Positions 11,639 to 22,125 of a stretch of DNA of 64,000 nucleotides are shown here, one piece after another (positions within the stretch are counted from its first letter, which is position 1; each line of letters begins with the position of its first letter). Origin of the DNA: Ophiocordyceps camponoti-saundersi (nom. inval.) (lineage: Eukaryota; Ascomycota; Sordariomycetes; Hypocreales; Ophiocordycipitaceae); contig PDHQ01000078.1 in the NCBI GenBank assembly GCA_003339415.1, positions 1 to 64,000 on the forward strand. Direction: 5' to 3'. The translations under genes and the position numbers were made by a program. The notes under the pieces were generated by a model. The model did not search any database. It worked only from the letters and a program-made list of their open reading frames with translations, and was not told the DNA's origin.

Positions 11639-12049
11639 ATGTCAAAGACCGAAGAAACCGAAGCCTTCCTCGCCTCCAACCCCGACATCCAAATCGGCCG
11701 CGACGCCCTCGAAAAAGCCGAGGAAGAAGCCGGCGACGACACCTTCTCCATCGTCAACAAACCCCTCAGCAACGTCGTCCTAATCCAGCACTTCGACCCC
11801 GACACGCTCCAGCGCTTATTCGCCGTCGCCCTCGTCGACGACCAAAAGGCAGAGGATTACTATCAGCGTCAGAAGCAGGATGGTTTCGAAGACGACGAGG
11901 AAGAAGACGATTCCAACGGCTGTCCGGAGTGCGGTGCCGGGTCGGAACGGGCGAATAGGACGGGTCCCGGACGGTTCGTCTACCAGCGTATGGTTACTTG
12001 CAGTCAGAGCTGCTCCAAGGCTCAGGTTGGACGGATGTGGCCGGCGTAG
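11639..12049 (+). CDS. paralogue B of the 10233 protein, without signal peptide
   Basis: A single exon encodes 136 aa. From residue 5 it aligns without gaps to the mature part of the 10233 protein: shared features include EAFLASNP versus ETFLSENP, IQIGRDALE versus VQIGRKALE, and LFAVAL. It starts exactly where the partner's mature chain would begin, so the secretion signal is missing. It also gained an acidic run (DDEEEDD). The cysteine region is shorter, with only four cysteines (CPEC and CSQSC). Either the duplicate lost its signal peptide and became cytosolic, or an upstream signal exon was missed; none was found in the preceding bases. Confidence 0.65.
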   Translation: MSKTEETEAFLASNPDIQIGRDALEKAEEEAGDDTFSIVNKPLSNVVLIQHFDPDTLQRLFAVALVDDQKAEDYYQRQKQDGFEDDEEEDDSNGCPECGAGSERANRTGPGRFVYQRMVTCSQSCSKAQVGRMWPA

Positions 12050-12078
12050 TAGCAACTCAGTCAGTTAGGCGATAGACC

Positions 12079-12676
12079 CTATTCTGTTTCTAATTCTTGG
12101 AGCTTATCCTCTCGTTTCCTTATCAAGTTGTCAACCTCCTTGCTCTTCTGCTCCTGCTCCTCGGTAACCAGATTATCCAACTCATCTTCCTTCTCCTTGA
12201 GAATCTGGTCCAATCGCTTCTGCTTCGGAGTACGCATAGCCTGAGCCTCTTTAAGAATCACCTTTATCCTCTCCGTTTGACCAACGAAATCATCTCCCAT
12301 CTTGTTATCAAGATCGTCAATCAGCCTTTCAGCTTCCTCGTACTTGCGGATCTGCGCATCTGTCGTGTTGGCGTTTGCAATCCGGAACGCCGTCTCGACT
12401 TCCATGTCTTTCTCAGTCTGATCCTGAGTGAGAAGCAACGAGTACAATTCTTCCAGCGTGCGCAGGATGTCGTCTTCTATCTTGTTGATCTCTTCTCTTA
12501 GCTGTCCCCAATAGTCTTCTCCTTGATAGAACAACTGATGGCTGATGTCGCGTTTGTTCATTGCGTTGGCAGCCGAGAAGCCAACGGCAACTGTTTATAG
12601 TTAGCAAACAACGCGTCGGGTCGGAAACAGATGAGAGCTCACGATAGATGACAACAGCTGCGGGAACGCGAACCAT
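12079..12676 (-). CDS. secreted coiled-coil protein
   Basis: Two exons (12676-12643 and 12590-12079) with a 52-bp GT-AG intron give 181 aa. The splice creates a signal peptide: MVRVPAAVVIY from exon 1 joins LAVGFSAANA from exon 2. Without the first exon the protein would look cytosolic. The mature chain has almost no cysteine and is very rich in Glu, Lys, Leu and Asp in heptad-like spacing, predicting one long alpha-helical coiled coil from about residue 35 to the end. It is transcribed away from the gene at 13599, and both share the duplicated intergenic region between them. Function unknown. Confidence 0.75.
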
Positions 12677-12787
12677 CTTCGACGACGACTGTGTTGACAC
12701 GGGTAAAGGAACGTTTGTTTGTACTTTAACTTGGTCAACTCTTAAAGGCTCGTGAGAGTGAGAAAGACGGAAAGGAAAGAGACTGCA

Positions 12788-13219
12788 TCTATATAAATCC
12801 TCGGATCAGTAAAGCCGTGGCCGGCTCCGGCTAGCAAGGGCATCCATCGCCGTCATAGTAGCAGGTGGATCGATAGCTGCCTAGTCAGTTTCAAAACTCT
12901 GCGATATTCAGCCTCGCCTCGCTCATAAATATGTTCGTCATCTCCTTTCGCACGAGTTAACGAGTCACAGATCCGGATTCTGCCTTACCGCTTTATCCTT
13001 ACTAGGTCTATATAAATCCTCGGATCAGTAAAGCCGTGGCCGGCTCCGGCTAGCAAGGGCATCCATCGCCGTCATAGTAGCAGGTGGATCGATAGCCACC
13101 TAGTCAGTTTCAAAACTCTGCGATATTCAGGCTTGCCTCGCTCGTGATCATGTTCGGCATCTCCTTTCGCGCGAGTCAACGAGTCATAGATCCGGATTTT
13201 GCCTTACCGCCTTGCCCTT
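12788..13219. repeat. 219-bp tandem duplication in a divergent promoter region
   Basis: Two head-to-tail copies begin at 12788 and 13007, each opening with TCTATATAAATCCTCGG. They are nearly identical for the first 100 bp and diverge afterwards mainly by C/T and G/A transitions (for example CATAAAT against CGTGATC). Each copy carries the TATATAAAT word. The duplication lies between divergently transcribed genes for two secreted proteins. Confidence 0.95.
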
Positions 13220-13350
13220 TGCTCTAGTCCCTTCTTATTCGATCTTACAGTGACGAGGCTGAGCTTCTAGCAGTAAGCCTTGCCGACCCCATGGGTGAAG
13301 CTAGCCTGTCAAGCTCCCCCGGATGAATGCCCTCCTACAGGACACGGGGA

Positions 13351-13397
13351 ACCGAGTGTCGTTGAACACACCTCGAGTGTCGTTGAACACACCTCGA
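13351..13397. repeat. 21-bp direct repeat
   Basis: The word CGAGTGTCGTTGAACACACCT occurs twice head to tail, about 200 bp upstream of the 13599 start codon. Confidence 0.9.
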
Positions 13398-13598
13398 GAA
13401 CCGTCAGAAAGTAGCATCACAGGCTGAATCTTCCTCCATTAGCGTAAGGCATACCGGCCATACTAGACATGCAAGCACGCCTCGACTTGAAGCCGGGAAA
13501 GGAACATTGATTTACATAAATACCGTCTGAATCATCGTTGCTTAACCGGGAGAATAGAGCAAGTCTTGACACTGATCTGAACCATCTACACCAAAATC

Positions 13599-15197
13599 AT
13601 GGAGCTTTCCCGCTTTTCCCTGTTGATACTCTGCTTGATGTGTGCAACATGTTTTGGCCAGGGGAGGGAGAAGTCTTCCGGGTCAACGGCAGCAGCAAGA
13701 GAAGCTCACAGGCTCAAATCGTCAATAGAGCCAAAGCTGACATTCGGCAATGTGGTTGGCGACTACAGGGGAACGCCTGGAGATATCGCGGCCAAGTTGG
13801 AGAGCAAGGAGATCGCAAGGGGCTATAAAACCAGATCACCAGAGGTAGTCGACAAGGCGGCATCGAGGGAAGCCAGAGCTATCCTCCTCGAGAAAGTCAG
13901 GATGGGCCGAGCTGGCGAGAAAGCAGCCGAGCGCGAGATGAAGAGGCTGGCGAAGCGTCCCTGGCAAGGCATCGATCCTGATGCCACGGGGGTTTGGGGT
14001 CCCCTCTGCAAACGTGGTAGCACGTTCTGCAATACGTCAGGACGTCGGAGAATTTCAGCCAAACCGAAACCGATTGGACCGTCCACGGGATCTTCAGACT
14101 CTTCCAGGGGAACGTCCACCAAGTCTAGAGGAGACTCTTCCAGGGGAACGTCCACCAATTCTAGAGGAGACTCTTCCAGGAGACCATCAACAGGGTCCAG
14201 ATCCTCTTCCAGAAGCGGCAAGGGTAAAGGTCCTCCACGAGGCGGTCGTGCAAAGGGCATGGTAGGACTAGCCTTGAATGCTGGCTTGGGTGATGCTGCC
14301 CACGACGTGCTTCAGAAGCTACGGGAATGGGACCATCCAATAGGACGAGGCGTCAAAGCCTTCGACGACGGGATAGCATCAATTCAGAGGTGGATAGGAG
14401 GAGAGCAGCGGGATGATATCGATGGCAACCAGTTGAAGAAGGACATTATTGACGCAATCGGAAGCTGGTTCGCCTATCTGGAGAGGAGGTTCATCCCCGG
14501 ATGGGACAGATACCCTCCTGTCAAGAAGCCATCTCAAGGCATCGATCAGAAACAGGCTGAATCATACGACGACCTCGCCTCGGTTTGCGAAGTCGCGGTC
14601 GAGGAGAAGCAAGAAGCCGGCAACAGCAATCCAGCTCAGCTGGTAGAGTCATGTAATGCCTATCTCAAGGAATACGACAACGTCCCGTCTCCGCCCGACC
14701 CGGAGAAGGCGGCAATGTCAAAGTTACGAATCGTGTACTTCGACCGTCTATGGACTCCTCCTTGTGACAAGACAGACGAGGACCGTAACAAGACCAAGGC
14801 CTGCATAGAAACAGCGGACACGATGCAAGCGACGAAGATCCTCGCCGACTTCGAAGCTTGTCAAGAAGACTTCTGGGATCCCCTCGTCATGATTTGCCAG
14901 ACGGCCGAACAGAGAGACAAGCAAGAGAGGCCAGATGAGGATCCCCAATCATCGTCAGAAGGACCGGAATTCACAGCCTACAAGAACCTGAGAAAAGAAT
15001 ACAGGCAGAGACACGAGTGGGTTCGAACATACTGCAAGGGAGAAGGCCCGAACATACTCTGCCCAGGCGGAAAGACACCGAGTCAGTTCCTCACCGCATT
15101 CCTAGCCTGCGATGGCCAAGAGGGCAAGGTCTGGCGCCGGCGTATAGGGAGGTGCGGGAACAACAAGTCGGCCAACGAGCGCAAAGTGACAAAGTGA
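13599..15197 (+). CDS. 532-aa secreted protein of unknown function
   Basis: A single exon with a strong signal peptide (hydrophobic core LLILCLMCATCFGQ). The N-terminal 130 mature residues are charged and helical. A Ser/Arg-rich linker (about residues 165-225) holds imperfect repeats of DSSRGTSTNSRG, encoded by a 30-bp DNA repeat at about 14095-14190. It is followed by KGKGPPRGG and a conserved-looking helical region with WDHPIGRGVKAFDDG and IQRWIGGEQRDDI. The C-terminal 230 residues carry eight or more cysteines in spaced pairs. The general plan (signal peptide, helical domain, basic linker, Cys-containing tail) recalls large secreted proteins expanded in insect-associated Hypocreales, but no catalytic motif is seen. 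The stop codon lies inside a perfect 5' splice motif (GTGAGT), so a further 3' exon is possible. Confidence 0.7.
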   Translation: MELSRFSLLILCLMCATCFGQGREKSSGSTAAAREAHRLKSSIEPKLTFGNVVGDYRGTPGDIAAKLESKEIARGYKTRSPEVVDKAASREARAILLEKVRMGRAGEKAAEREMKRLAKRPWQGIDPDATGVWGPLCKRGSTFCNTSGRRRISAKPKPIGPSTGSSDSSRGTSTKSRGDSSRGTSTNSRGDSSRRPSTGSRSSSRSGKGKGPPRGGRAKGMVGLALNAGLGDAAHDVLQKLREWDHPIGRGVKAFDDGIASIQRWIGGEQRDDIDGNQLKKDIIDAIGSWFAYLERRFIPGWDRYPPVKKPSQGIDQKQAESYDDLASVCEVAVEEKQEAGNSNPAQLVESCNAYLKEYDNVPSPPDPEKAAMSKLRIVYFDRLWTPPCDKTDEDRNKTKACIETADTMQATKILADFEACQEDFWDPLVMICQTAEQRDKQERPDEDPQSSSEGPEFTAYKNLRKEYRQRHEWVRTYCKGEGPNILCPGGKTPSQFLTAFLACDGQEGKVWRRRIGRCGNNKSANERKVTK

Positions 15198-16096
15198 GTT
15201 TCTGGTGTGTATCCCGCCTTGAGGAGGACGAAGGGGTTGTCGGTGCCTATGTAGAGAACGACTATGAAACAACCGAAGCGGATAGAGATTATATCTTGTA
15301 TTAGATTACACAGAAATAGCACTCTACCGTCTACAGATGATGGCACATTGACGGCAACTCTACTTACAGTTTTCGTTATAGAGTTAAGCAGTTTCTTCGT
15401 TAACTTGTTCTCTGAATACTTGACATAACTTGACATATATTTTAGGTAACAGTTTAGCCACTTGATCTCTTGTAGAGTTAGGCAGCCTCTTGGTTCTCCC
15501 TACTTTCGTACCTTCGCGTAACTCGGGTTATATTTAGGTAAATGCAAGGTCTCTCTACCTGTTCTGTAGAGTTAAGCGGTGCTCATTCGCCGAACTCTTA
15601 GGCGAGGCTTTCAAGTAACCTAATAGTTATATTTAGGTAATATTCAATTCTCCCAGTTTCTAGAAACATGTAGTGTTGAGTTGACCGATATCTTTACTTC
15701 CTTCTCTTTAACTACTAGGCAACTCAGAACTCGAGTTGAGAACAAATCTCGTAATAGATTCGCTCTAAAGGGTTAACAACTCTCTGCTTTTGCTATCCCT
15801 CGAAGCTTGAGGTTAAAAGAGCTTACAATGAGGTAATGAAAATGTCTTTCAGTTTCTGTTTCGGCTGTAGATTAAGCCATCTCTTCGCTCACCGTTCTTC
15901 ACATTCAGCTCCCCCTTACCATGTGTAAACCATCTGTAGAGAACGAACACAGCTGAGAATGCAACGACGATGCTTCCTCTCTAAATACCCACAGCTCTGT
16001 AAACAAAGAGAAACGTAATGATCGGATCGTAGCACTATAAAGAGAGATGATATAAAGTCAAGGCGGCAACCCTCCAGCGTTGTAAACCCTATACGT
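15198..16096. other. AT-rich intergenic DNA with decayed tandem array
   Basis: No gene is seen on either strand. The stretch is AT-rich and contains the 94-bp periodic array listed separately. Confidence 0.6.
15379..15760. repeat. decayed 94-bp tandem repeat
   Basis: The word TAGAGTTA(A/G)GC begins at 15379, 15473 and 15567, spaced exactly 94 bp. TAGA-starting units continue at 15661 and 15755 with the same spacing. Each of the first three units also holds a TTTAGGTAA word about 62-67 bp in. The rest of each unit has diverged strongly, often to A/T, as expected for an old array, possibly eroded by RIP-like mutation. Confidence 0.75.
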
Positions 16097-16566
16097 CTAG
16101 TTGCTATATCCTTCATCTTTCGGAAACATGTCGTCCGCTTCGCTCAAGTAATACGCTAAATCGTTGCCGAACTCATCCGTCATTTCGCGCGACTCGTCCG
16201 TCAGAGCCTTGTCGCCCTCTTCTTCCAAGTCGTAATCGCAGGCCTTGAAGACCATGCAAACACTGCCTCTGCCGCATCCTATACCATCACCCGTTAATAT
16301 CTGTTACGACCATCCCGTCTGAATGCTATCGACGTACTAAACGTTCGAGGCTCTGGACATGCTGGGTTGAAAGGCAGCCTTTCTAGTTGTCGGTATTGCC
16401 GCCACGTCTTTCAACAGAGAGCCATGATTCAGCAACGATATACCCTTGGCGGTAAACAGGTATGTTGGAAAGGCATGCTTACGAGAATCTCATCTTCAGG
16501 CCTTACCCAGCTCCAGCCTCGAGCCAGATGAAGACAAGCGAGGACGACAACCAGGGCGAGCATCAT
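16097..16566 (-). CDS. small secreted acidic protein (splice model tentative)
   Basis: Exon 1 (16566-16507) encodes a signal peptide, MMLALVVVLACLHLARGWSW, ending at a GTAAGG donor. The last exon (16278-16097) encodes CGRGSVCMVFKACDYD then an acidic tail ending in DEGYSN. The frames do not join directly; a 40-bp middle exon (16382-16343) restores frame, but its donor (GTTTAG) is weak. The model gives 93 aa with four cysteines. Size, secretion and cysteines fit an effector-like protein. The two outer exons are better supported than the middle one. Confidence 0.5.
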
Positions 16567-16980
16567 TGTCTAAGTACTGAGGCCTTTCTCGTTTCCCTTT
16601 AGTCTTTCGAGAGTTCTTGTATGCTGGCAAAGATCTCTCGTAGACAGAACAGGTTCCCCCCCGGTCGTTTTAAGTATTTCGACTCTCTGCCCTTGAGAGG
16701 TTGCGAGCTTTCCGGTTGGCAGAGTGCTCGGCGGCGTAGACCAGAAGGCGCACTGACACTGACCTCAATAGAACTGGACCAAGTTATGCGGCCATCCGAT
16801 ATAGCCGTTTGACCAGGGTTATTTGACTATTCAATACTTGGTTGACACCAGTTAAGTGACGAGACTGGCCGTTGCATTTCACCTATAAGGGCCGAAGCAT
16901 GATATCTCTAAAATAACCTGGCTGGCTGTTCACTCTCTCTCTCTCTCTCCTCTAATGACTCCGAATCCGACGGAAAGGGG
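16567..16980. other. intergenic, no gene seen
   Basis: Short frames only; a CT run lies near 16933. Confidence 0.5.
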
Positions 16981-18342
16981 TTACTTCAGAACGGGAGTTT
17001 GCCGATCGTCAGATGGCTCATCTCTAGTGACAACGCATGTATCCGTACTGCTACTGCCCGTCGTGGAAATCTCGAGCACGTTGCCTTGGCCAGCAAGCCG
17101 TCCGAGATCCTTGTGCTCATCACAATGACATGATGACGGTGATGGTGATGACTCCGACAGCTGTTGCTTGCAACCAACTGTAGGCTCTGGCGTCAGCTCG
17201 GCACCGTAAACAGTCGTCAGATCTACCAGAGTCTCTCCGTCTCTGGTTTTGGGAACATCCTTGGTCAGGCCTGTCCAGGTGCCTGATCCTACGCCTTGGT
17301 AGGCGGCGCGCTGCAACTGAAGCGTCTCGTTGGCCGTCCACTCGAGATAGGTGTAGTGCGGCTGACCGTTGCTACCCTTACGACGACGAGCCAAGGCCGC
17401 GAGCAGGGGTTCCACCGCATGAGAGGCTGCTATGATGAGCAGACCGAGGAGATAGGTCAGGCAGAGCCCAAAGAGGCTGAAGGATGCGAACTGGGAACTG
17501 ATGATTTTCTGCATGAATGATCAGCAGCTGACAGCGGCTGATGCCCAGGAAGACGGAGGAGAGAGAGAGATACCTGGTTATCACACATTTCTTGAGCGTA
17601 AGAGTTGGTCGGACGAACAAGGTAGTGATCGAGATCTGAGTCTTCCGGTTTCGAGGCTATAGAGACAAAGGACTCCTGAATAGATGCGAGCATCGTAGAC
17701 CACCAGTGAGTCACATCCTTCTGCCACTGGTTCTCCAGCTTCTCGAGGACAACGCCGCCATATAGATACTGCTTAGACTGCAGAGAGTTGCTCGGGATGC
17801 TCGAGACGCTGGAAGCCAGAGAGGAAGCGCCCTGAACTATAGAAACGATGAACCAGACGAAACGGCTGGCTATCGGCCCCTCGGGCTTGACGACGTTTGC
17901 AGGCATGGCCACATCAGGCGTCGAGTTGAAGAATTGCGCCGCCCCAGCAGCGGCATCGACATAACTAGCCAACGGTCCGCAGCGACGAGAAGCATCGCAG
18001 AATTGGGCCTGATGAAGACAAGCCATGGGGGAAGCAGCCTCTTCCGCTTCGTAAAGCACGACCCGTCTGTTGCCATCGTGCTGTCGATATCTCCGTCCCG
18101 GAACTGTACCTCGATACCAAGCATCGGGACTTTGGTCGGTGAAGAGAACGCCGTTGCCGGAGAGGAAGACGAGTAACATTTCCCCGTCGGGTCTGAACAG
18201 CTGAGGGATGGGAACGAATTCGGAAGCTCCATTGTCCATGAAGGGGACACGATTCACCATCTGAAGGTGGAGTGAACTTTGAATGCCAAGTCAGTCACTG
18301 CCTGGAAAGGGAGGAAGAGACGAGTCAATGCCAAGAGAGATG

Positions 18343-18378
<36 letters not shown>

Positions 18379-19455
18379 AGCAGACAGAGACAGGTCATAT
18401 AAAGCAACCCTCTCTTACCGTAGACGAAAAGTGGCCCCGTCCGGGTTCTGGTACGAGTTGTCGGCTTCTCGGTGATACTGGTTATACTGGCTCTCGACCT
18501 GCAGCGTAAAGTTCCTCGGCACCGAATCCAAAGTCCGGTTGAGGCGGGAGAGGAGACCATAGTGGTACTGAGTGTAGTTGTTATGCGTCGTCCGCACTTG
18601 GCTGGTATATCCCTCGGTCACCAGCGGAGCACAGGTGAGGACGGCCCGGTACAGAATCCTGTTCTCCGGCCGAGAGTTGATGCCCAGATGCTCTTGGCTG
18701 TCGAGGTAACCGGTGTCAAGCCGCAGGTTGGACGTGTTGCTTCGACAGATGCCACCGGAAAAGGGGCAGGGAACCTGATCGTCTACCGTAGCAGGAAGAT
18801 GATTCTTGACAAAGGTTGAGCAGGAGAACATGCCGGAGCTCTTGGCAGAGTAACACTGCTGCGCGTAATTCGCCGCGTTCTCCAGCTTGCGGACGAAATA
18901 GGGGTATAAGCCGATGGCAGACGATGTCCCCGTGTTGTTAACCTCGTACGTATCCATAAGATAACCGCAGTGACTCCCGTTTACCAGCACCGCGTTCCCC
19001 AGCCCGGATGAAAGCTGGGATGAAAAGCCGCCGGCGATGGTGAAGGCGCTGATGGAGACGACGGCGCACAGAGCAACGGGCAACATGCGCAACACGCTCC
19101 GCCGAACCCCCTCTTGGCGCCAACTCCAACCGAGGATGGTGAAGGCCCAGAGACTGGAAGCGGGCGTGACCGAGTTACGGAGCAGAGCCTGTCGTTGGTG
19201 GTGGAAGGCATCGCGCGGTGCGGGCGTGGAGTAGATCCTGTGGAGAAGCAGACGAGCGATGCGCCAGAAGCAGGTAGAGACGAGGCCGATGAAGAAGGCC
19301 GTGAAGGCGATGAGGAGGGAGCCTTGTTCTCGCTTGACGGTCAGGGTTGCGCCCATTACGGCGCCTCCTCTGGACCAGTCCGTCCATGTGCCGAGATGGA
19401 CTCTGTACTGAACCTGGGAAGAGGCTCCAGCTGCCCAGACGGAGGAGTTTGACAT
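16981..19455 (-). CDS. large multi-pass membrane protein of a conserved fungal family
   Basis: Three exons (19455-18419, 18276-17574, 17508-16981) give 755 aa. The start region VHLGTWTDWSRGGAVMGATL and the following LIAFTAFFIGLV and HHQRQALLRNS blocks are typical of a large, functionally uncharacterised family of ascomycete integral membrane proteins. Hydrophobic segments lie near residues 47-67, 120-150 and 620-645. Between them is a long probably extracytoplasmic region with paired cysteines (CGYL, QQCYS, CSTF, CPFSGGIC) and N-glycosylation sequons. The splice to LHLQMVNRVPFMDNGAS uses an AAAG acceptor and restores the family motif. Intron 1 (142 bp) contains a GA-dinucleotide run. Confidence 0.75.
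18343..18375. repeat. GA microsatellite inside an intron
   Basis: An uninterrupted GA run lies within the first intron of the membrane-protein gene at 16981-19455. Confidence 0.9.
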
Positions 19456-20161
19456 GACAGGAGGATGAGTCTTGTTCGAAGGATGAGTAAGAGTATGTTT
19501 CCGTCTTGTGTCTTGTGAGTTGTGTCCTACAACGGCGGGTTATATAGGACCGATATATGCCCTTTTACGCCGGCGTGACCGGGTTGGGGAAGCATGGATA
19601 ATCCTAGTGTTGACAGGACCCTGTTAGAGATGCGACTTTAGGGTCTGTTAGCTTGGGGGCCAGGGCGCGGAACAGAGCTTGGTTGGACGAAACTTGGCTC
19701 GGGGGTTCTATGGCTGTTTGTACGATGGTTGAGGAGCTATGAATGAAGATGCCGGGTTGGGATATAACTTCGATAGGCTTTATAGAGCATGTCATATCTC
19801 GATCGTAGTTGTCGAGATGGTTGTCAAGGGAGAAGTTACAGAGTCAAAACCGTGTTGTCGTTGCTTTGCTTCGGGGCCATCTCAGGCTACACTGCCGATC
19901 TTCTGACTGCAGCAAGCTGCCAAGACCATGCCGCAGAGCCCTAGTGGATGAATGTTACAGCGACACGGCATAATTAGCCCCCTCATCTTGTCTCGGTCGG
20001 TTCCATTGACGAGTGGCGTTGCCGAAAAAACTCGTATTCTAAATGGCTGATGCGCGCTCTTGCTACTCTCTCACTCAACTTGACGATGGCTTCAACTTCA
20101 ACTTGTGATACAGAGACTACGGTAGAGATTTCTTTCATCGTGTGGAAAGAGAGCGATGTGG
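19456..20161. other. intergenic, no gene seen
   Basis: Shared upstream region of the minus-strand membrane-protein gene and downstream of the GST gene. No repeats or frames of note. Confidence 0.5.
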
Positions 20162-20975
20162 CTAATCCTCCTCCAACTCGGGATAATGCCTCCAGATGCC
20201 GCTCGAGTATGTCGCTCGACGGTCGCTGGACAGATAGGCTTTGATCCGAGGCCGTTGCTTGACTGCTTCGTACAGCTGGAAGACGTCGTTGTACTTGCCG
20301 GAGTCTTTCATCTTCTTCATCGTCTTAGGGAAAGCGTAGTTACTGCCATCGATTCCCTGCCATCTCTCATCAGCTTCTGTCCACCGCACATAGAAGATGA
20401 AGACGACGAACCTGGAACAAAACGAGGTCGGCATACGTCAGTTTCCCTCCATACAACCAAGGCCCCTCGCCGCTCGTCTCAGCCCGAAGAAGCTCCTGCG
20501 CATAAGCCAAGAACTTGGGGAGCCTCTCTTCCCTAAACGCCTTGCTACGACGACGAGCCTCAGCCTTTTGACTCTCGTAGTATTCCATGGTGGCGACAGG
20601 ATGGTGCGTCTCGTGAACCTCGTTGACGAAGCCGTCGAGGAGAGTCAAGACGATGCCGTTGAGATGATACATGCCGTCGTCGCCTGTGCCCGGGCCGAGG
20701 CCGAGTTTAGGCGCCAGATAGAGTAGGATGTTGGGCGTCTGGTTGAGAATCATGGTTCCGTGCTGGAGGATGGGAGGCGCGAGGAGGGGGGGTGTGTCTT
20801 TTCCGCCGGCGTTTTTGGGAGAGAGGCTGCTTGTTACTGCTTCCATGGCGTCTTCTGTCGGGCCCTTTGCCGTGTCCGTGTAAGAGACGTTGGCTTCTTC
20901 GAATAGGAGGCGGATTAGTTCGCCGCGGCCGGGGATTCCGGGCCAGTAGATAAGCTTGTATTCGCTTGAGGCCAT
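20162..20975 (-). CDS. glutathione S-transferase
   Basis: Two exons (20975-20412 and 20356-20162) give 252 aa. The N-terminal thioredoxin-like domain begins YKLIYWPGIPGRGELIRLLF, with the expected early Tyr, and carries the glutathione-binding turn LNQTPNILLYL (Gln-Thr at about 79-80). The C-terminal helical domain has the hydrophobic staple region LTYADLVLFQ. The 55-bp intron follows LFQ directly and joins GIDGSNYAFPKTMKKM. It resembles the fungal sigma/alpha-like GSTs annotated near prostaglandin-D-synthase-type enzymes. The likely role is conjugation of glutathione to electrophiles in the cytosol. Confidence 0.88.
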
Positions 20976-22033
20976 GGTATGAGAGGGTTTGGATGGTTGT
21001 AGAGGATGGTTGAATGAGGGGGGGATGAAGTCATCGAGAGAGAGAGAGAGAGGGGTAAGTTGGAGCCGAGGGGTTGTATTTGCCTAGCATGTTCAGTATG
21101 GCGTGAGGGTAACAGGGATGATAGGGAGGTTACATGCAACGGAGGATGCCGTAGGGTCACCTAAGAATCATGATGCCTCTTTTATCACCAAGGACATGGC
21201 ATCGAATGACTGTCTTCTTCCCTTTAACTCTCATATGACAACGCCTTCGACAACATGAGCTCGTACATCTCCCCAAGTTGCTCTTCATCGTAGGTTCCAA
21301 AGACAGTCTCCTCTCCAACAAGGCATCCACTCCCACTGGCTTCCTTTCATCACAGCCAGATGCTTCTTCCTCTCTCACTTTTACCTATATCCGGCCCCCC
21401 TTAAGCAATGACTTTTTTTCTCTCTCATCCCTTCAACTTCTAAAGCCAAGAGCCAAGAGATTAGAAAAAGCATGTGATGCCAGAGGAGAATGGCCTAGAT
21501 CAGGCGTCAAAATAGACGTCAAGGGCAAAAAAAAGCCTTGCATAGTTTCAAGGGAAAGCTTGTTGTTGTTGTTTTTTATCTCCCTTAGAAATGACTGTCT
21601 TTCACCCTTTGCGGATACGTTGATAACGGCTTGGGATGAGATCGTATGTCACTGAGGTGTTGCCACGAGTTAAAAATTGCCCGAGTCTCATGATGATCCC
21701 GAGACTTGGCCTTTGGAAACGACGCAAGATGATGGGATTTAGAGGAAAAGAGTCCACTTACTTACAAAGACCATCCTCTTCTTCGTCTTGGTCGATAAGC
21801 TCAAGCTCTGAGAGGCGAGTATTCCTGGAGCTTATATTCAGCTAGTTGTCGCCAAGGGCAGATACCCGCCTTTGTTCTTCGCCACCGCCCTCTCAAGGGG
21901 GTCGGAGAGTTGTTTGGGTGACCGATACCCGTTGTTATGAATGGAGCGGTGGTATAATTACGGTTGTCGAGTTGTGGAAAGGTGCCCTCGATCAAAGACG
22001 AGGAAAACAGCATCAACAGCAACAGTGACAACC

Positions 22034-22064
<31 letters not shown>

Positions 22065-22125
22065 CGACGGTTACAGTAACAGCAACAGCAAAACTAACAC
22101 ATCTACACTCCCTTTCAAATCAAAT
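20976..22125. other. intergenic with CAG/CAA microsatellite
   Basis: No gene is seen. A GA run lies at about 21038-21051. The last 120 bases before the start at 22126 hold a CAR trinucleotide tract (about 22009-22090), probably in the 5' leader of the pappalysin-like gene. Confidence 0.55.
22009..22090. repeat. CAG/CAA trinucleotide tract in 5' leader
   Basis: Imperfect CAR repeats (AACAGCAACAGC, AGCAGCAGCAGC) end 35 bases before the start codon at 22126. Confidence 0.8.

Noticed and set aside
13599..15197. Naming it an ADP-ribosylating enterotoxin-like protein
   Set aside because: The overall plan and a few N-terminal words are suggestive, but no convincing catalytic motif set is visible.
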